In this document: positions 25,286 to 34,933 of the stretch, in pieces | Layout of the letters: the number at the start of each line of letters is the position of its first letter | Position numbering within the stretch: position 1 is the first letter of the stretch | From: Chitinophaga rhizosphaerae | GTDB lineage: Bacteria; Bacteroidota; Bacteroidia; Chitinophagales; Chitinophagaceae | Reading direction: 5' to 3' | Assembly (NCBI RefSeq): GCF_003958645.1 | Contig: NZ_RXLO01000004.1 | Span: 496,001 to 560,000 of the forward strand | DNA: 64,000 bases | Position numbers and translations under genes: made by a program | The notes under the pieces: model-generated | What the model was told of the DNA's origin: nothing | Databases searched by the model: none | What the model saw: the letters and a program-made list of their open reading frames with translations, nothing else

Positions 25286-25771
25286 TCAAATCCCGGCCTG
25301 CGCTTCCTGTTGCATTTCAGCCTGGATGTCTGTCCGCAGCCCGTTTGCCCAGTCTTTCAGGAGTTTCACCTGGTCGGCCGAGAGTTTCGCGGTGCGGTGG
25401 ATCAGCAAATATGATTTCAGGGGCATTTCCCGTTCGTCGATCACTTCTATCAATTCTTCCAGCTTATGGTCCTGCCGCTTGAGCGGATATCCGAGGAATT
25501 CGGAGAAATTGAGTTTCCGTTTTCCTTTGCGGATATGGCTGTCTAGCCACCATGCCACCGGTTGCACGTTGGCATACCAGGGGTAGACGGTGGTGTTGGA
25601 ATGGCAGTCGTAACAGCTTCGCTGCAGGATGGCGGACACGTTTTCCGGCACGGTATATTCCCGGATGATGTCGTTGTCAGACGGGGCGGCTGCCTGGTTC
25701 CTGGCGGGCCGGAAGAACTGGATAACGGCCAGTACGATGATCAGTCCGATGAAAATGCGCTTCCATTTCAT
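25286..25771 (-). CDS. Haem-binding domain protein
   Basis: A 161-residue membrane-anchored periplasmic protein. An N-terminal helix (about 5-20) is followed by a CxxCH haem c attachment site C53-Y-D-C56-H57 in SCYDCHSNTTVYPWY, the signature of the Bacteroidota Haem_bd family. A distal Met (EMPLKSYLLIH) may be the second iron ligand. It probably carries electrons or senses redox; no partner is seen nearby. It lies 23 bases before lpdA on the same strand, so co-transcription is possible but the order (this gene downstream) may be incidental. Confidence 0.85.
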   Translation of the reverse strand: MKWKRIFIGLIIVLAVIQFFRPARNQAAAPSDNDIIREYTVPENVSAILQRSCYDCHSNTTVYPWYANVQPVAWWLDSHIRKGKRKLNFSEFLGYPLKRQDHKLEELIEVIDEREMPLKSYLLIHRTAKLSADQVKLLKDWANGLRTDIQAEMQQEAQAGI

Positions 25772-25794
25772 AGTATTGGTTTTGGTCCGAAGGG

Positions 25795-27201
25795 TCAGAA
25801 ATTGATCGCGCCTCTTCCGGAAGCGGCCAGGAAAGCGTCCTTGAGCGTTTCGGAGAAGGTGGGGTGCGCGTAGGAGATCTTGCCCAGTTCGATATCGGTG
25901 AGCTCGAATTCCATGGCGGAAACGCCCAGTGCGATGAGGTCTGCTGCGCGGGCGCCGATGATGTGGACGCCGAGGATTTCGCCGTATTTCGGATCGGTCA
26001 GCACTTTGGAGAAACCTTCGGTATCGTCGGAGGCGCGTGCCCTGCCGCTGGCCATAAAGGGGAACTTGCCTTTGTTGAAAGGGATATTTTTTTCCTTGAG
26101 TTGCTCTTCCGTGTAGCCGACGCCCGCCACTTCCGGCCAGGTATATACGACCGAGGGGATGCAGTTGTAATTGATGTGATGGGCTTTGCCGTGAATGGCT
26201 TCGGCTGCCATCACGCCTTCGTCTTCCGCCTTATGGGCCAGCATGGCGCCTTTTACGACGTCGCCGATGGCGTAGATACCGGCTTCGGCGGTTTGCAGTT
26301 GTGCATCCGTTTCGATGCGGCCGCGCTCGTCGGTTTTGACGCCCGTGTTTTCGAGGCCGAGGCCTTCGGTGTAAGGACGGCGCCCCACGGCTACCAGGCA
26401 GTATTCGGCGGTAATGGCGGCGTCTTTGCCGGAGGGGCCGGTAAAGGTGGTGGTTACGTCTTTCCCGTTGTTAACGGCCCCTTTCACGGCGCATCCCGTT
26501 TGGATATCGATGCCCGATTTCACGAGGATTTTCTGCAATTCCTTCCCCAGTTCGCCATCCATAGTGGGGATGAGGCTTTTCGCGTATTCGAGGACCGTCA
26601 CTTTCACACCGATGCGGTGGAAGATGGACGCCATTTCCACCCCGATCACGCCGCCGCCGATGATGGTCATCGTTTTCGGCATTTCCTTGAGGTATAATGC
26701 TTCGGTTGAAGTGATGATACGCTCCTTGTCGATCCCGATACCCGGCAGGGTGGAGGGTTTGGAGCCGGTGGCGATGATGATGTTCTTCCCCGTCAGCTCC
26801 ACCGTTCTCCCGTCGGCCTGTTTGACCGTTACTTTTTTTCCTTTGCCGATGGAACCGGTGCCGTAGAAGGTCTGGATTCTGTTCTTCTTCATGAGATAAA
26901 CCAGCCCGTCGTTATTCTGCTTCACCACATGCCGGTTCCGCTCTGTCATTTCCCCGAAATTAATGTCCACGCCGCGCACGTGTATGCCCTGTTTGGCGAC
27001 TTTATGCTGGATGATATCGAAATTCTCGGAGCTGTCGAGCATGGCCTTGGAAGGGATGCAGCCTACATTGGTGCAGGTGCCTCCCAGCACGGGGTACTTC
27101 TCGATGACGGCACAGCTGCTGCCCAGCTGGGCGGCGCGGATGGCGGCCGTATAGCCTCCGGGCCCGGAACCGATGACGATAACGTCGAAATTATTCTCCA
27201 T
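25795..27201 (-). CDS. lpdA: Dihydrolipoyl dehydrogenase
   Basis: A 468-residue flavoprotein (E3) that reoxidises dihydrolipoamide of the 2-oxoacid dehydrogenase and glycine cleavage complexes using NAD+. It shows the FAD loop GSGPGGYTAAIRAAQLG, the redox disulfide GGTCTNVGCIPSK, an NAD loop GGGVIGVE, a second FAD motif AIGDV and the C-terminal His-Glu pair AHPTFSET. I start at the ATG at 27201 (MENNFDVIVIGSG); frames extending to 27390 add 63 residues with no conserved content. No E1 or E2 gene is nearby. Confidence 0.95.
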   Translation of the reverse strand: MENNFDVIVIGSGPGGYTAAIRAAQLGSSCAVIEKYPVLGGTCTNVGCIPSKAMLDSSENFDIIQHKVAKQGIHVRGVDINFGEMTERNRHVVKQNNDGLVYLMKKNRIQTFYGTGSIGKGKKVTVKQADGRTVELTGKNIIIATGSKPSTLPGIGIDKERIITSTEALYLKEMPKTMTIIGGGVIGVEMASIFHRIGVKVTVLEYAKSLIPTMDGELGKELQKILVKSGIDIQTGCAVKGAVNNGKDVTTTFTGPSGKDAAITAEYCLVAVGRRPYTEGLGLENTGVKTDERGRIETDAQLQTAEAGIYAIGDVVKGAMLAHKAEDEGVMAAEAIHGKAHHINYNCIPSVVYTWPEVAGVGYTEEQLKEKNIPFNKGKFPFMASGRARASDDTEGFSKVLTDPKYGEILGVHIIGARAADLIALGVSAMEFELTDIELGKISYAHPTFSETLKDAFLAASGRGAINF

Positions 27202-27302
27202 GGTTGTTCGGTTTTCGTTCAATGAATACAATCCAGCGAAGCTATTGTTTAAAAGCACGGCGGCCAATGGACAAATCCGGGCAATGTTGTACAAATCACG
27301 GT

Positions 27303-27332
27303 AAAAAACGAAAAAGCGCCCGAAGGCGCTTT
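27303..27332 (-). terminator. Terminator after the SusCD operon
   Basis: A perfect 8-bp stem (27313-27320 with 27325-27332, loop CGAA) is followed on the minus strand by T-rich sequence (TTTTTCGTTTTTT). It lies about 120 bases past the susD stop and ahead of lpdA. Confidence 0.75.
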
Positions 27333-27450
27333 GAAACCGCAGTGAACAAGCGGGCGGGGTTACGTCCCGGGTAAGGCGCCCCGGCAGCAAAACCGCTGCC
27401 AGAGCGCCATCGGAACGAACAGGGCATGAAGAAGAGTAGCTACTAACGGC

Positions 27451-29238
27451 TTATTGCGGCCAACCCGGGTTCTGGCCCAGTTTGGGATTCAGCGTCAGTT
27501 CGTTCGTTGGCAACGGCAACAGGTAATCACGGTCTACCCGGAACTTGTAACCGTTGGCCATCGACGCGATGTTTTTGAACAGTTCGATGTAGCCCTGATC
27601 GTTTACCGGGTACGAATTGAGCAGATTTGCGGGAATGAGCGTCGTCCACTGGTCTTTTTTCGCACCTTGTGGCTTTTTGCCGACGATCAGCTCGTCTGCC
27701 GCGGCCCAGCGGAAGATATCATCGCGGCGGAAGCCTTCGCAGGCCAGTTCCACCCTTCTTTCGCGGCGTACTTCGTTGATGACCGGCCCCAGTGCGGGGA
27801 ATTCCCAGTTGGGATCGGCAGCGATGGCGCTGAGGGTGAGTCCGGGCATGCCCACACGGTTGCGGAGCTTGTTGATGGTGATGTCAACATCTCCCTGGCT
27901 GAGGGTCCCCAGTTCGGCTTTGGCTTCCGCGAAGATGAGGAGCACTTCCGCGTACCGGAAATAGATCACGGCGGTAGTGCCGAGGTTGCCGGCGTTCTGC
28001 TGGTTGTAATCGGTGTTATGGCCTTTGTAAACCTGGTAACCGGTGGCGGGCTTGCCTTCGTTGGCCTGGTTGAACGAGGGTATCTCGAAGATCACGTTCG
28101 GCGCGCCGGCGGGCTGGTTGCTCGTGATGATATGTTTTCCGTCGGGAACGTACATCGTTTGCTCCAGGCGCGGATCGCGGTTGGCGACAACGCGGTTGAT
28201 GGAATCGTCTCCCTTGTACAGGGTGCTCAGCGCAATCGGGGAACCGTCTGTGCAGAGGTACGCGTCCACCAGGTTCTTCGTCAGGCCGCGGCCGGCGCCG
28301 CTGGTCGTGTAGCGGTGCCAGTTATGATGCAGCCCCAGTGCCACGTCGAATTTGCGCCAGAACATGATTTCCTTGCTGCTGCCGTAGTCCGACTGGTTGA
28401 AAAGTCTCCAGTATCCGTCTGTGGCGCCTACGTTATCGAGCGTGAAAAGTCCGCTGTTCATGACCGCTTGTGCAGCATCGGCGGCTTTCTGGAAATATTT
28501 TGCACCTGTAGAACCGGTGACGCCGAAAGGCGTTCCTGCATGGTATTTCTCCCAGGAACCTTCGTAGAGCGCCACCCTGGCCTGGAAAGCCATGGCCATT
28601 TCCCGGTACACGCGGGATGCCTGCGCGTTGGCTTTGGACGGCAGATAGGAGATCGCCTTGTCCAGGTCGCTGAGGATGGAATCCGCCACCTGGTTCCTCG
28701 GCAGGCGGGCGCCGTAGAGCATGGCGGTATCGGTCAGCTTCAGCGGAGTGCCGATCCAGGGCAGCGCCCCGTAATTTTTCATCAGGTTGAAATACATCAT
28801 GGAGCGGAAGAAGAGGGCTTCGCCGACGTAGGGTTTTACGTTGTCCCAGCTATCTTGCACCTTTCCGTAGTTGGCGAGGAAATAGTTCGCGTTCCGCACG
28901 TTGCCCCAGCTCCAGTCGCCGCTGGTGGCGGGAACGGTCCTTTCGCCGTTGAGCATGCCGTTCACGCCCATATTGATCATGTTATCACTTCCCTGGTCGG
29001 CGTCCAGCCCATAAATGCCGATGGTGCCGAAAGCGCCCAGGCCGTAGTGGGGCATGAGCGAGGAGTTGTTATAGAAGTTGTTGACGTACAACTTCATGTC
29101 GTTGGTGCTTTTCCAGAATTCCGCTTCGCTGATGCTTGTTTCGGGCGCACGCTCCAGGAAGTCTTTCGTGCAGGACGTCAGTGCCGCCAACGAAAGGGCC
29201 ATCATGCCGATGATATTTTTCAATTGCATTGTCTTCAA
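27451..29238 (-). CDS. SusD/RagB-family nutrient-binding lipoprotein
   Basis: A 595-residue surface lipoprotein that caps a SusC barrel and binds the substrate outside the cell. A lipoprotein signal ends at LTSC near residue 23. The N-terminal ISEAEFWKSTNDMKLYVNNFYN and the C-terminal RRERRVELACEGFRRDDIFRW and LTLNPKLGQNPGWPQ are family hallmarks. It lies 9 bases downstream of the SusC gene. The binding specificity is unknown; the linked sulfatase suggests a sulfated glycan or sulfated small molecule. Confidence 0.95.
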   Translation of the reverse strand: MKTMQLKNIIGMMALSLAALTSCTKDFLERAPETSISEAEFWKSTNDMKLYVNNFYNNSSLMPHYGLGAFGTIGIYGLDADQGSDNMINMGVNGMLNGERTVPATSGDWSWGNVRNANYFLANYGKVQDSWDNVKPYVGEALFFRSMMYFNLMKNYGALPWIGTPLKLTDTAMLYGARLPRNQVADSILSDLDKAISYLPSKANAQASRVYREMAMAFQARVALYEGSWEKYHAGTPFGVTGSTGAKYFQKAADAAQAVMNSGLFTLDNVGATDGYWRLFNQSDYGSSKEIMFWRKFDVALGLHHNWHRYTTSGAGRGLTKNLVDAYLCTDGSPIALSTLYKGDDSINRVVANRDPRLEQTMYVPDGKHIITSNQPAGAPNVIFEIPSFNQANEGKPATGYQVYKGHNTDYNQQNAGNLGTTAVIYFRYAEVLLIFAEAKAELGTLSQGDVDITINKLRNRVGMPGLTLSAIAADPNWEFPALGPVINEVRRERRVELACEGFRRDDIFRWAAADELIVGKKPQGAKKDQWTTLIPANLLNSYPVNDQGYIELFKNIASMANGYKFRVDRDYLLPLPTNELTLNPKLGQNPGWPQ

Positions 29239-29247
29239 TTTTTTTGC

Positions 29248-32200
29248 TTAGAAACTAACATTCAAACCCAGGGAATACGTCCGCTGCAGCGGGTAGATCT
29301 TGGCATCGCCGATAGACAGTTCGGGGTCCATCGTTTTCACCAGGCTGGTGAAGGTGGCGAGGTTCTCCAGGCTCACGTACATCCGAACTTTCTGCGCGTT
29401 GATGCGGCGGATGAGGTTCCCCGGCAGGGTGTAACCGAGCTGCACGTTCTTGATCCGCAGGTACGAAGCGTTTTGCAGGTACTTCGTCTGCTGCTGCGTG
29501 TTTTTCCCGTTTTCGCCGCTCATGTAGAATTTCGGGAAGTAGCCGCCGGGGTTGGAGGCCGACCAGCGATCGCGGTGCACGGTGAACGGAGAGCTTTGCC
29601 ATTCGTCTCCGTTAATGCCCCAGAAGTAGTTGGAACCTACCCAGGCGTCGCGCTTACCGACACCCTGCATGAACAGATAAAAATCGAACCCTTTCCAGTT
29701 TGCTTCGCCGATGAAGCTATAAGCGTACCGGGGCGTGGTGTTGCCGATCACGCGGCGGTCGCCGGTATTGCCCAGCGTATTGTTGCCCCAGTCGATAACG
29801 CCGTCGTTGTTCAGATCGGCGTAGCGGATGTCGCCGGCCGTCCAGTTCGCCGCGGAAATCTTGCTTTGGTCGGCGCTTTTGGATTCTTCATCGTCTGTCT
29901 GGAAGTAGCCCATGGTGGTGTATCCCCAGATATTGCCCATTGTTTCGCCGGCATACCAGCTGGTGATGAGGTTCGTGGGGTTGGGGTAACGGAGCACTTT
30001 GCCGCGGTAATCGCTCACCACGCCGCGTACACGGTAGTTTACGTTGCCGATGTTATCGGCCCAGTTGAGCATCAGTTCCCAGCCGCGCGTTTCGATGTCG
30101 GTATTGTTCGCGGAAGGCACGCCGGTACCGAGCACCTGCGGCAATATCTGCGAAGGGCCTGCGAAATTATTCGCTTTCCGCACGTACCAATCAAAGGCAG
30201 TCGTCAGCCTGTTATCGAAAAACGCCGCGTCTATCCCGAGGTTGAGGGAAGTGGTGGTTACCCAGGTGAGGTCGTTGTTCACGAGCCCGGGCTGCGAAAC
30301 CATCGCCTGCTGGGCGCCGCCGAAGAGCCAGTTGGTGCTGGTAGGCCGGGTAGTGCCCAGGCTGGGATAGAAAGGATAATAGTTGGGGGCGCCGATCACG
30401 GCATCGATAAACGCCTGGTCACCCAGCTGGCCGTAAGAACCCCTGATCTTGAAGGTATTCACTACTTTCGCGACCGGTTGCCAGAAGTTTTCGCGGTGCA
30501 GGTTCCAGCCGGCGGAAACACCGGGATAGAACTTCCAGCGGAAACCTTTCAGGAAGCGGGAAGCCCCGTCGTACCGGCCGTTCACTTCCAGCAGGTATTT
30601 ATCGTCGTACGAATAGTTCGCCCTTCCGAAAAACCCTTCCACCGCCAGTTTCCGCACAAAATCGGAAATCGACGGGCTCACGCCGTAAGCGAGGCTCAGG
30701 GCGGGAATGTTGTCGGAATACAGTTGGCTGTTGCTGGCGCCGAAGGTCGTGTAAGACGTCAGTTCCCGGATATAACCGCCCAGTACTTTGAAGTTATGTT
30801 TCCCGATGCCGCGCTCGTAGCTCGAGAATGCGTTCAGGACGTGGTGTTCGTTGTTGATGTCTGACCGGGAGAAACCGTTCGGGAAAGTGCCGCCGATATT
30901 ACCGGTGGTGCCGTCGGGCAGGTATTGGACCACGGTTTTGGTATGGTTGGTTTCGCCCTGGCGGAAACCGTCGAAGGTGTAATTCGTCGTCAGCGTCCAT
31001 CCTTTGGCGAGATTGAACACGAATTCCCCTGTCAGGAAAGTCCCGTCTTTCACGCGGTTGAGCCGGCCGCCGTTGAGGTGCAGGAGCACGTCGCTGGTTT
31101 CGGAGTATTGTCCGTCGGGGTTCATCAGGGGCACCGTGGGCCATTTCCGGCCGATCTGGTGCATGTAGTTACCGCCGGTACGGCTGCCGTAGGTGTTGGG
31201 CGAATTGAAAGCTTCGCGGGTGAAGGAGCTCCTGAGGTTGATGGCCATCCAGTTGGTGAGCTCGCTGCTCATATTCGCGCGAACGTTGTAGCGTTTGAAC
31301 TTGTCGTCGCCGAAATTATACATCCCTGCACGGTCGTTGTAGCCCAGGCCTATGTAGTAGGTGGATTTGTTGCCGCCGCCGGTTACGCCAACGTTATGCT
31401 GCTGGCTGAAAGCCGCGTCTTTGAAATATATTTTGAACCAGTCGTTGTTGGCGTTGCCGCCGCCCCACGACTGCCAGTTGTTGGCGGTGGGCGATTTGAT
31501 GGTTTCGTCTTTCAGCGTGCCGTTCTGGTAATCCTTGATCCGCTGGATGGTGGCGTCGTCGAAGGCTTTTGCGCGGTTGGCGTTGGTGAAGGCTTCGTTA
31601 TAGAGCTCGGCGAATTCGAGGGAATTGAGCATTTGGGGCAGGTTGATGGGTGTTGCCCAGCTCAGGTTGTTGTTATACGAGATCCTCGGTGCTGCGCCTT
31701 TCCGCCCCTGCTTGGTGGTGATCAGCAATGCGCCGTAGGGGGCGCTGGAGCCGTAGATCGCCGCGGAAGCCGCGTCTTTGATGATGGAAATGCTTTCGAT
31801 ATCGTTGGGGTTGATGGCGTTGATATCGCCGCCGGGAACCCCGTCTACCACGATGAGCGGGCCGCCGGTGGTGCCCATGCCCGTGTAACCGCGGATGTTG
31901 ATGTTTTGTGTGGCGTTGGGGGCGCCGCCAGCGGAGGTGGACGTGATGTTGAGGTTGCCCACCATGCCCTGGAGCGCCTGGGAGATGCGGGTAACGGGCC
32001 GGTCTTCGATGTCTTTCCCGCTCACCTGGTCTACCGCGCCGGTGAGGTTCGCTTTCTTCTGGGCGCCGTATCCCACTACCACCACTTCTTCCAGCTTACT
32101 GTTATCTATGTCCAGGGTAATGGAAAGGGCGCTTCGCCCGTCCAGCTTCACTTCGCGGTTGGCGTACCCGGTAAACCGGAACTCCAGCACCGCGTCTTTC

Positions 32201-32736
32201 TTCACGTTGCGCAGGCGGAACACGCCGTTCTCGTCTGCCACGCCGCCCTGTTTCGATCCTCTCACGATCACGGTGGTGCCGATGAGGGGCTCGCCCTTCT
32301 CATCTGTCACCTTGCCGGTCACTTCGGGCACCACGGAAGTATCCGCCGCGGGGAAGTACCGGAGTACGGGTATCGGCTGGCGGCGCAGCACGATATTTTT
32401 TTCCACGATCTCGAATTCGAGGCCGGTGTTTTCAAAAATCTGCTCCAGCGCCTGTTTCAGGGGAACGTTGTTCAGCCAAACGTCCGCTTTCTGGCCGGCG
32501 TTGATCAGCTTGTCGTCGTACAGGAACAGGTGGCCGCTCTGCTTGCGGATTTCCTTGAACACCTTTCGCAGCGGCGCCTTGTTCATGACCAACGTGATAT
32601 TTTGCGGCAAAGCTTCGCCGCTGACATGTAAGAATCCGATAAGGAGCAAAAAAGCGGTCATCTTCATAACCTTCCAGATTTTGGTTGCGGCACGCCCCGG
32701 ACCATCCGGCGCATGTCCATTCAAGTACAAATGCAT
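29248..32736 (-). CDS. SusC/RagA TonB-linked receptor with STN domain
   Basis: A 1162-residue outer-membrane transporter energised by TonB. Order: an N-terminal region with the leader (hydrophobic core about 25-40), an STN domain (about 45-110) that talks to FecR, a carboxypeptidase-like beta domain (about 137-215), a TonB box region with EEVVVVGYGAQKK, a plug, and a large barrel ending in NVSF with a terminal Phe. The STN domain links uptake to the sigma/anti-sigma pair just upstream, as in FecA-type signalling. A start at the ATG at 32664 (MKMTAFLLL) is possible, but this family often begins with the long form used here. Confidence 0.95.
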   Translation of the reverse strand: MHLYLNGHAPDGPGRAATKIWKVMKMTAFLLLIGFLHVSGEALPQNITLVMNKAPLRKVFKEIRKQSGHLFLYDDKLINAGQKADVWLNNVPLKQALEQIFENTGLEFEIVEKNIVLRRQPIPVLRYFPAADTSVVPEVTGKVTDEKGEPLIGTTVIVRGSKQGGVADENGVFRLRNVKKDAVLEFRFTGYANREVKLDGRSALSITLDIDNSKLEEVVVVGYGAQKKANLTGAVDQVSGKDIEDRPVTRISQALQGMVGNLNITSTSAGGAPNATQNINIRGYTGMGTTGGPLIVVDGVPGGDINAINPNDIESISIIKDAASAAIYGSSAPYGALLITTKQGRKGAAPRISYNNNLSWATPINLPQMLNSLEFAELYNEAFTNANRAKAFDDATIQRIKDYQNGTLKDETIKSPTANNWQSWGGGNANNDWFKIYFKDAAFSQQHNVGVTGGGNKSTYYIGLGYNDRAGMYNFGDDKFKRYNVRANMSSELTNWMAINLRSSFTREAFNSPNTYGSRTGGNYMHQIGRKWPTVPLMNPDGQYSETSDVLLHLNGGRLNRVKDGTFLTGEFVFNLAKGWTLTTNYTFDGFRQGETNHTKTVVQYLPDGTTGNIGGTFPNGFSRSDINNEHHVLNAFSSYERGIGKHNFKVLGGYIRELTSYTTFGASNSQLYSDNIPALSLAYGVSPSISDFVRKLAVEGFFGRANYSYDDKYLLEVNGRYDGASRFLKGFRWKFYPGVSAGWNLHRENFWQPVAKVVNTFKIRGSYGQLGDQAFIDAVIGAPNYYPFYPSLGTTRPTSTNWLFGGAQQAMVSQPGLVNNDLTWVTTTSLNLGIDAAFFDNRLTTAFDWYVRKANNFAGPSQILPQVLGTGVPSANNTDIETRGWELMLNWADNIGNVNYRVRGVVSDYRGKVLRYPNPTNLITSWYAGETMGNIWGYTTMGYFQTDDEESKSADQSKISAANWTAGDIRYADLNNDGVIDWGNNTLGNTGDRRVIGNTTPRYAYSFIGEANWKGFDFYLFMQGVGKRDAWVGSNYFWGINGDEWQSSPFTVHRDRWSASNPGGYFPKFYMSGENGKNTQQQTKYLQNASYLRIKNVQLGYTLPGNLIRRINAQKVRMYVSLENLATFTSLVKTMDPELSIGDAKIYPLQRTYSLGLNVSF

Positions 32737-32743
32737 AATTTTG
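32736..32743 (+). promoter_or_regulatory. -7 box of candidate antisense transcript
   Basis: TAATTTTG on the plus strand fits TAnnTTTG. It lies over the susC start codon, on the strand opposite to susC, and would start transcription near 32750. No good -33 TTTG was seen. Confidence 0.35.
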
Positions 32744-32749
32744 CAGTGT

Positions 32750-32841
32750 TTGGGTGTTGTTTAATGAATCGCAGCTAATGATGATTTAGGTGATGCCCGG
32801 CAATCAGGGTCGGGGGTGTTACCAGCACCTCCGGCTTTTTT
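32750..32841 (+). ncRNA. Candidate antisense RNA to the susC leader
   Basis: The evidence is a -7 box at 32736-32743 and a strong terminator at 32809-32841, both on the plus strand where no protein gene lies. The predicted RNA of about 90 bases is fully complementary to the susC 5' leader. Bacteroides species have cis-encoded antisense RNAs of this kind at polysaccharide utilisation loci (for example DonS), which repress the susC homologue. The start is inferred only from the -7 match. Confidence 0.4.
32809..32841 (+). terminator. Strong terminator antisense to susC leader
   Basis: A 10-bp stem with two G-T pairs (32809-32818 with 32826-32835, loop TTACCAG) is followed by six T residues (32836-32841). 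It points away from susC on the opposite strand and does not follow any protein gene. The same bases on the minus strand encode part of a 29-codon frame (32864-32775), which I consider chance. Confidence 0.75.
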
Positions 32842-33029
32842 GTTTCGGGCAGGGACGTGTTCATTACGTTTTCATGTGGATTTGTTTTTGTTGATGAAAT
32901 AAAACTCCCTTCCGCGGGCGCCTGCCCGCAGTTGTCCTGGCGTTGTTCCTGTTTGTAAGTAATAGTTTTTCCTTTCCGTGGTATGGTTTACCCACGGCGG
33001 CTCATGCTAATTCCGGATGTTGCTGTTCT

Positions 33030-34127
33030 TTAAGTGATGATGATCAATTTCCTGGCCTCAATCTTAAACTGTAATCCTGTGGCTTTCAGTACTGTCAATA
33101 CTTGCGACAGACTGTAATTCCTGTATACTGCTCCATTTAGTTTCATGTCTGACGGGCGGCCCTGGTATTCGATTTCCACATCGTACCACCGGGCCAGCTG
33201 GCGCATGACCGATTTCAGGTCTGCATCCTGGAAAATGAAAAGCCCGTTCTTCCAGGCCAGCACTTCCTCTACGTCTACCTCGCTCACTTCCGGCGTAGCG
33301 CCGCCGGTCACCACGGCCTGTTCTCCCGGCAGCAGCCGTTTCGCCCCGCCATTTCCTTTCACGATCACTGCGCCCTGTACCAGGGTAGCGTCTACCGATT
33401 TTTCTTCGGGATATGCCATGATGTTGAAGCTCGTTCCCAACACATCTACCGTTGTCTCGCTGGCTTTCACGCGGAAGGGGCGCAGGGCGTCTTTCTGCAC
33501 TTCAAAAAATGCCTCGCCCTTCAGCTCCACCTCGCGGAAATCGTCGCTGAAGGCGGTAGGATAGGTGAGCGAGGATTCGGCGTTCATCCAGACTTTCGTA
33601 CCGTCAGACAGGATCACTTTGAACTGTCCGCCCCGCGGCGTGCGCAGGGTATTGAAAGCAGGCGCCGCCTTGATGGAATTGGCGTCGTAGCTCAATTGTC
33701 CGCCGGCCGCGCTGATACTGGCGCTTCCCTGGGGGGGGATCTTCACGGCGCCGGTGCTGTCCAGTTCTATGACCGAGCCGTCGGCCAGGGTGAGCATGGC
33801 TTTGTTGGAGCCGGGCAACACTTCGGCCACGGAAGCCGGGTTTTGCTGGCCGGCGCCTTCGTGCTGCAGCAGTTTCATGGCGAAGAAAGTCGAAATGCCG
33901 CCGATGAGGACCGCCGCCGCGGCGGCTTTATACCGCCAGGCGCCCAGCAACCGCACGATCCCGTTTCGGGATGCGGGCGGGTGCGACAAAGCCCTGAGCA
34001 CATCGTGCTGCACCAGCTCGTCGAACCGGCCGGAAGCGGCGGCTTCGGCGAATTCAGCCTCCTCGCGGGGAGACAGCCGGCCGTTTTTATACCGGGAAAG
34101 CAGTTTCAAAAATTCGGGTTCGGTCAT
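33030..34127 (-). CDS. FecR-family anti-sigma factor
   Basis: A 365-residue inner-membrane regulator. A cytosolic N-terminal part (about 1-80, ELKKLL-type helices) binds the sigma factor, one membrane helix follows (about 82-104), then the periplasmic FecR domain (TPRGGQFKVILSDGTKVWMNAESSLTYP) and a C-terminal STN-like DUF4974 domain ending TGLQFKIEARKLIIIT. I start at 34127 (MTEPEFLKLLSRYKNG), as family members do; an ATG at 34214 would overlap the sigma gene's end and add unconserved residues. It should release the sigma factor when SusC binds its ligand. Confidence 0.92.
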   Translation of the reverse strand: MTEPEFLKLLSRYKNGRLSPREEAEFAEAAASGRFDELVQHDVLRALSHPPASRNGIVRLLGAWRYKAAAAAVLIGGISTFFAMKLLQHEGAGQQNPASVAEVLPGSNKAMLTLADGSVIELDSTGAVKIPPQGSASISAAGGQLSYDANSIKAAPAFNTLRTPRGGQFKVILSDGTKVWMNAESSLTYPTAFSDDFREVELKGEAFFEVQKDALRPFRVKASETTVDVLGTSFNIMAYPEEKSVDATLVQGAVIVKGNGGAKRLLPGEQAVVTGGATPEVSEVDVEEVLAWKNGLFIFQDADLKSVMRQLARWYDVEIEYQGRPSDMKLNGAVYRNYSLSQVLTVLKATGLQFKIEARKLIIIT

Positions 34128-34207
34128 TTGCTTGGACTTGACTTTTGCGCCTTTGGGATAAAGACAGTTGAAAGAAGGGGTCGGACTATTCCGCGGAAAA
34201 ATATTTT

Positions 34208-34807
34208 TTACCACCCCATCAACAGCCCGATGGCGGCGGCGAGGGTGTGCAGGTGCTGGAGGAGGTACAGGCGGATGGACTGGAGCGCCTGGGCCATGTG
34301 GTTCTTCACCGTGAACCGGGAAATCCGCAGTTCGTGCGCGATTTCTTCATAACTCATCCCTTTTTCGCGGGCGAGCTGGTAAATGCGTTTGCGTTGCGGG
34401 GGAAGACTGTTGATGGCGGTGTGGAGGATGCGCTCACAGTCGCGGTTGAGGACGCGGAAATCTGCGCCGCCGGTGGAAAGATCGGCGTTATAGAGCAATT
34501 CCTTTTGTGCGGCGGTTTCCTGCGCCGATTTTTTGAACTGGTTGAAAATAAGATTGCGGGCGATGATGAAGAGGTAGTTCCGCATATCGCGGACTTCGGC
34601 GAGCCTGTCGCGGTTTTCCCATAATTTGCGGAAAACGTCCTGAACGATTTCGCGCGCGGCGTCGCGGTCTTTTACGTACAGGCCGGCTACCTGTAAAATG
34701 TGTGCTTCGTAACGGTGGTACAAGGTCGTGAATGCATGTTCATCCCCCTCCGCTACCTGGCGCAACAGCTCCAGATCCTGGTTGATCCATAACATGTTAT
34801 TGTCCAC
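34208..34807 (-). CDS. ECF sigma-70 factor, FecI-like
   Basis: A 199-residue sigma factor of the Bacteroidota ECF group. Region 2 (about 20-90) shows ALYHRYEAHILQVAGLYVKD and VQDVFRKLWENRD; region 4 (about 128-182) shows INSLPPQRKRIYQLAREKGMSYEEIAHELRISRFTVKNHM. The tail after region 4 is oddly hydrophobic (HLHTLAAAIGLLMGW). It is followed by FecR and SusCD on the same strand and should drive that operon. Starts at 34807 and 34795 are both possible. Confidence 0.93.
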   Translation of the reverse strand: MDNNMLWINQDLELLRQVAEGDEHAFTTLYHRYEAHILQVAGLYVKDRDAAREIVQDVFRKLWENRDRLAEVRDMRNYLFIIARNLIFNQFKKSAQETAAQKELLYNADLSTGGADFRVLNRDCERILHTAINSLPPQRKRIYQLAREKGMSYEEIAHELRISRFTVKNHMAQALQSIRLYLLQHLHTLAAAIGLLMGW

Positions 34808-34933
34808 TGCTACCGTTTTCGATTGGTTAAATGAGTACTACGTACGCGGTATAATATTACAGAAATAAGCGGATTGCATTCTGCGCATATTTTCACATAT
34901 AGTGTTGTTATTTTCACAAAACCACTGGACAAG

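Noticed and set aside
27454..30864. 1136-codon plus-strand frame over SusD and SusC
   Set aside because: Antisense shadow of two clear SusC/SusD genes.
32775..32864. 29-codon minus-strand frame in the susC leader
   Set aside because: It overlaps a plus-strand terminator, which accounts for its unusual composition; no start-site or conservation evidence.
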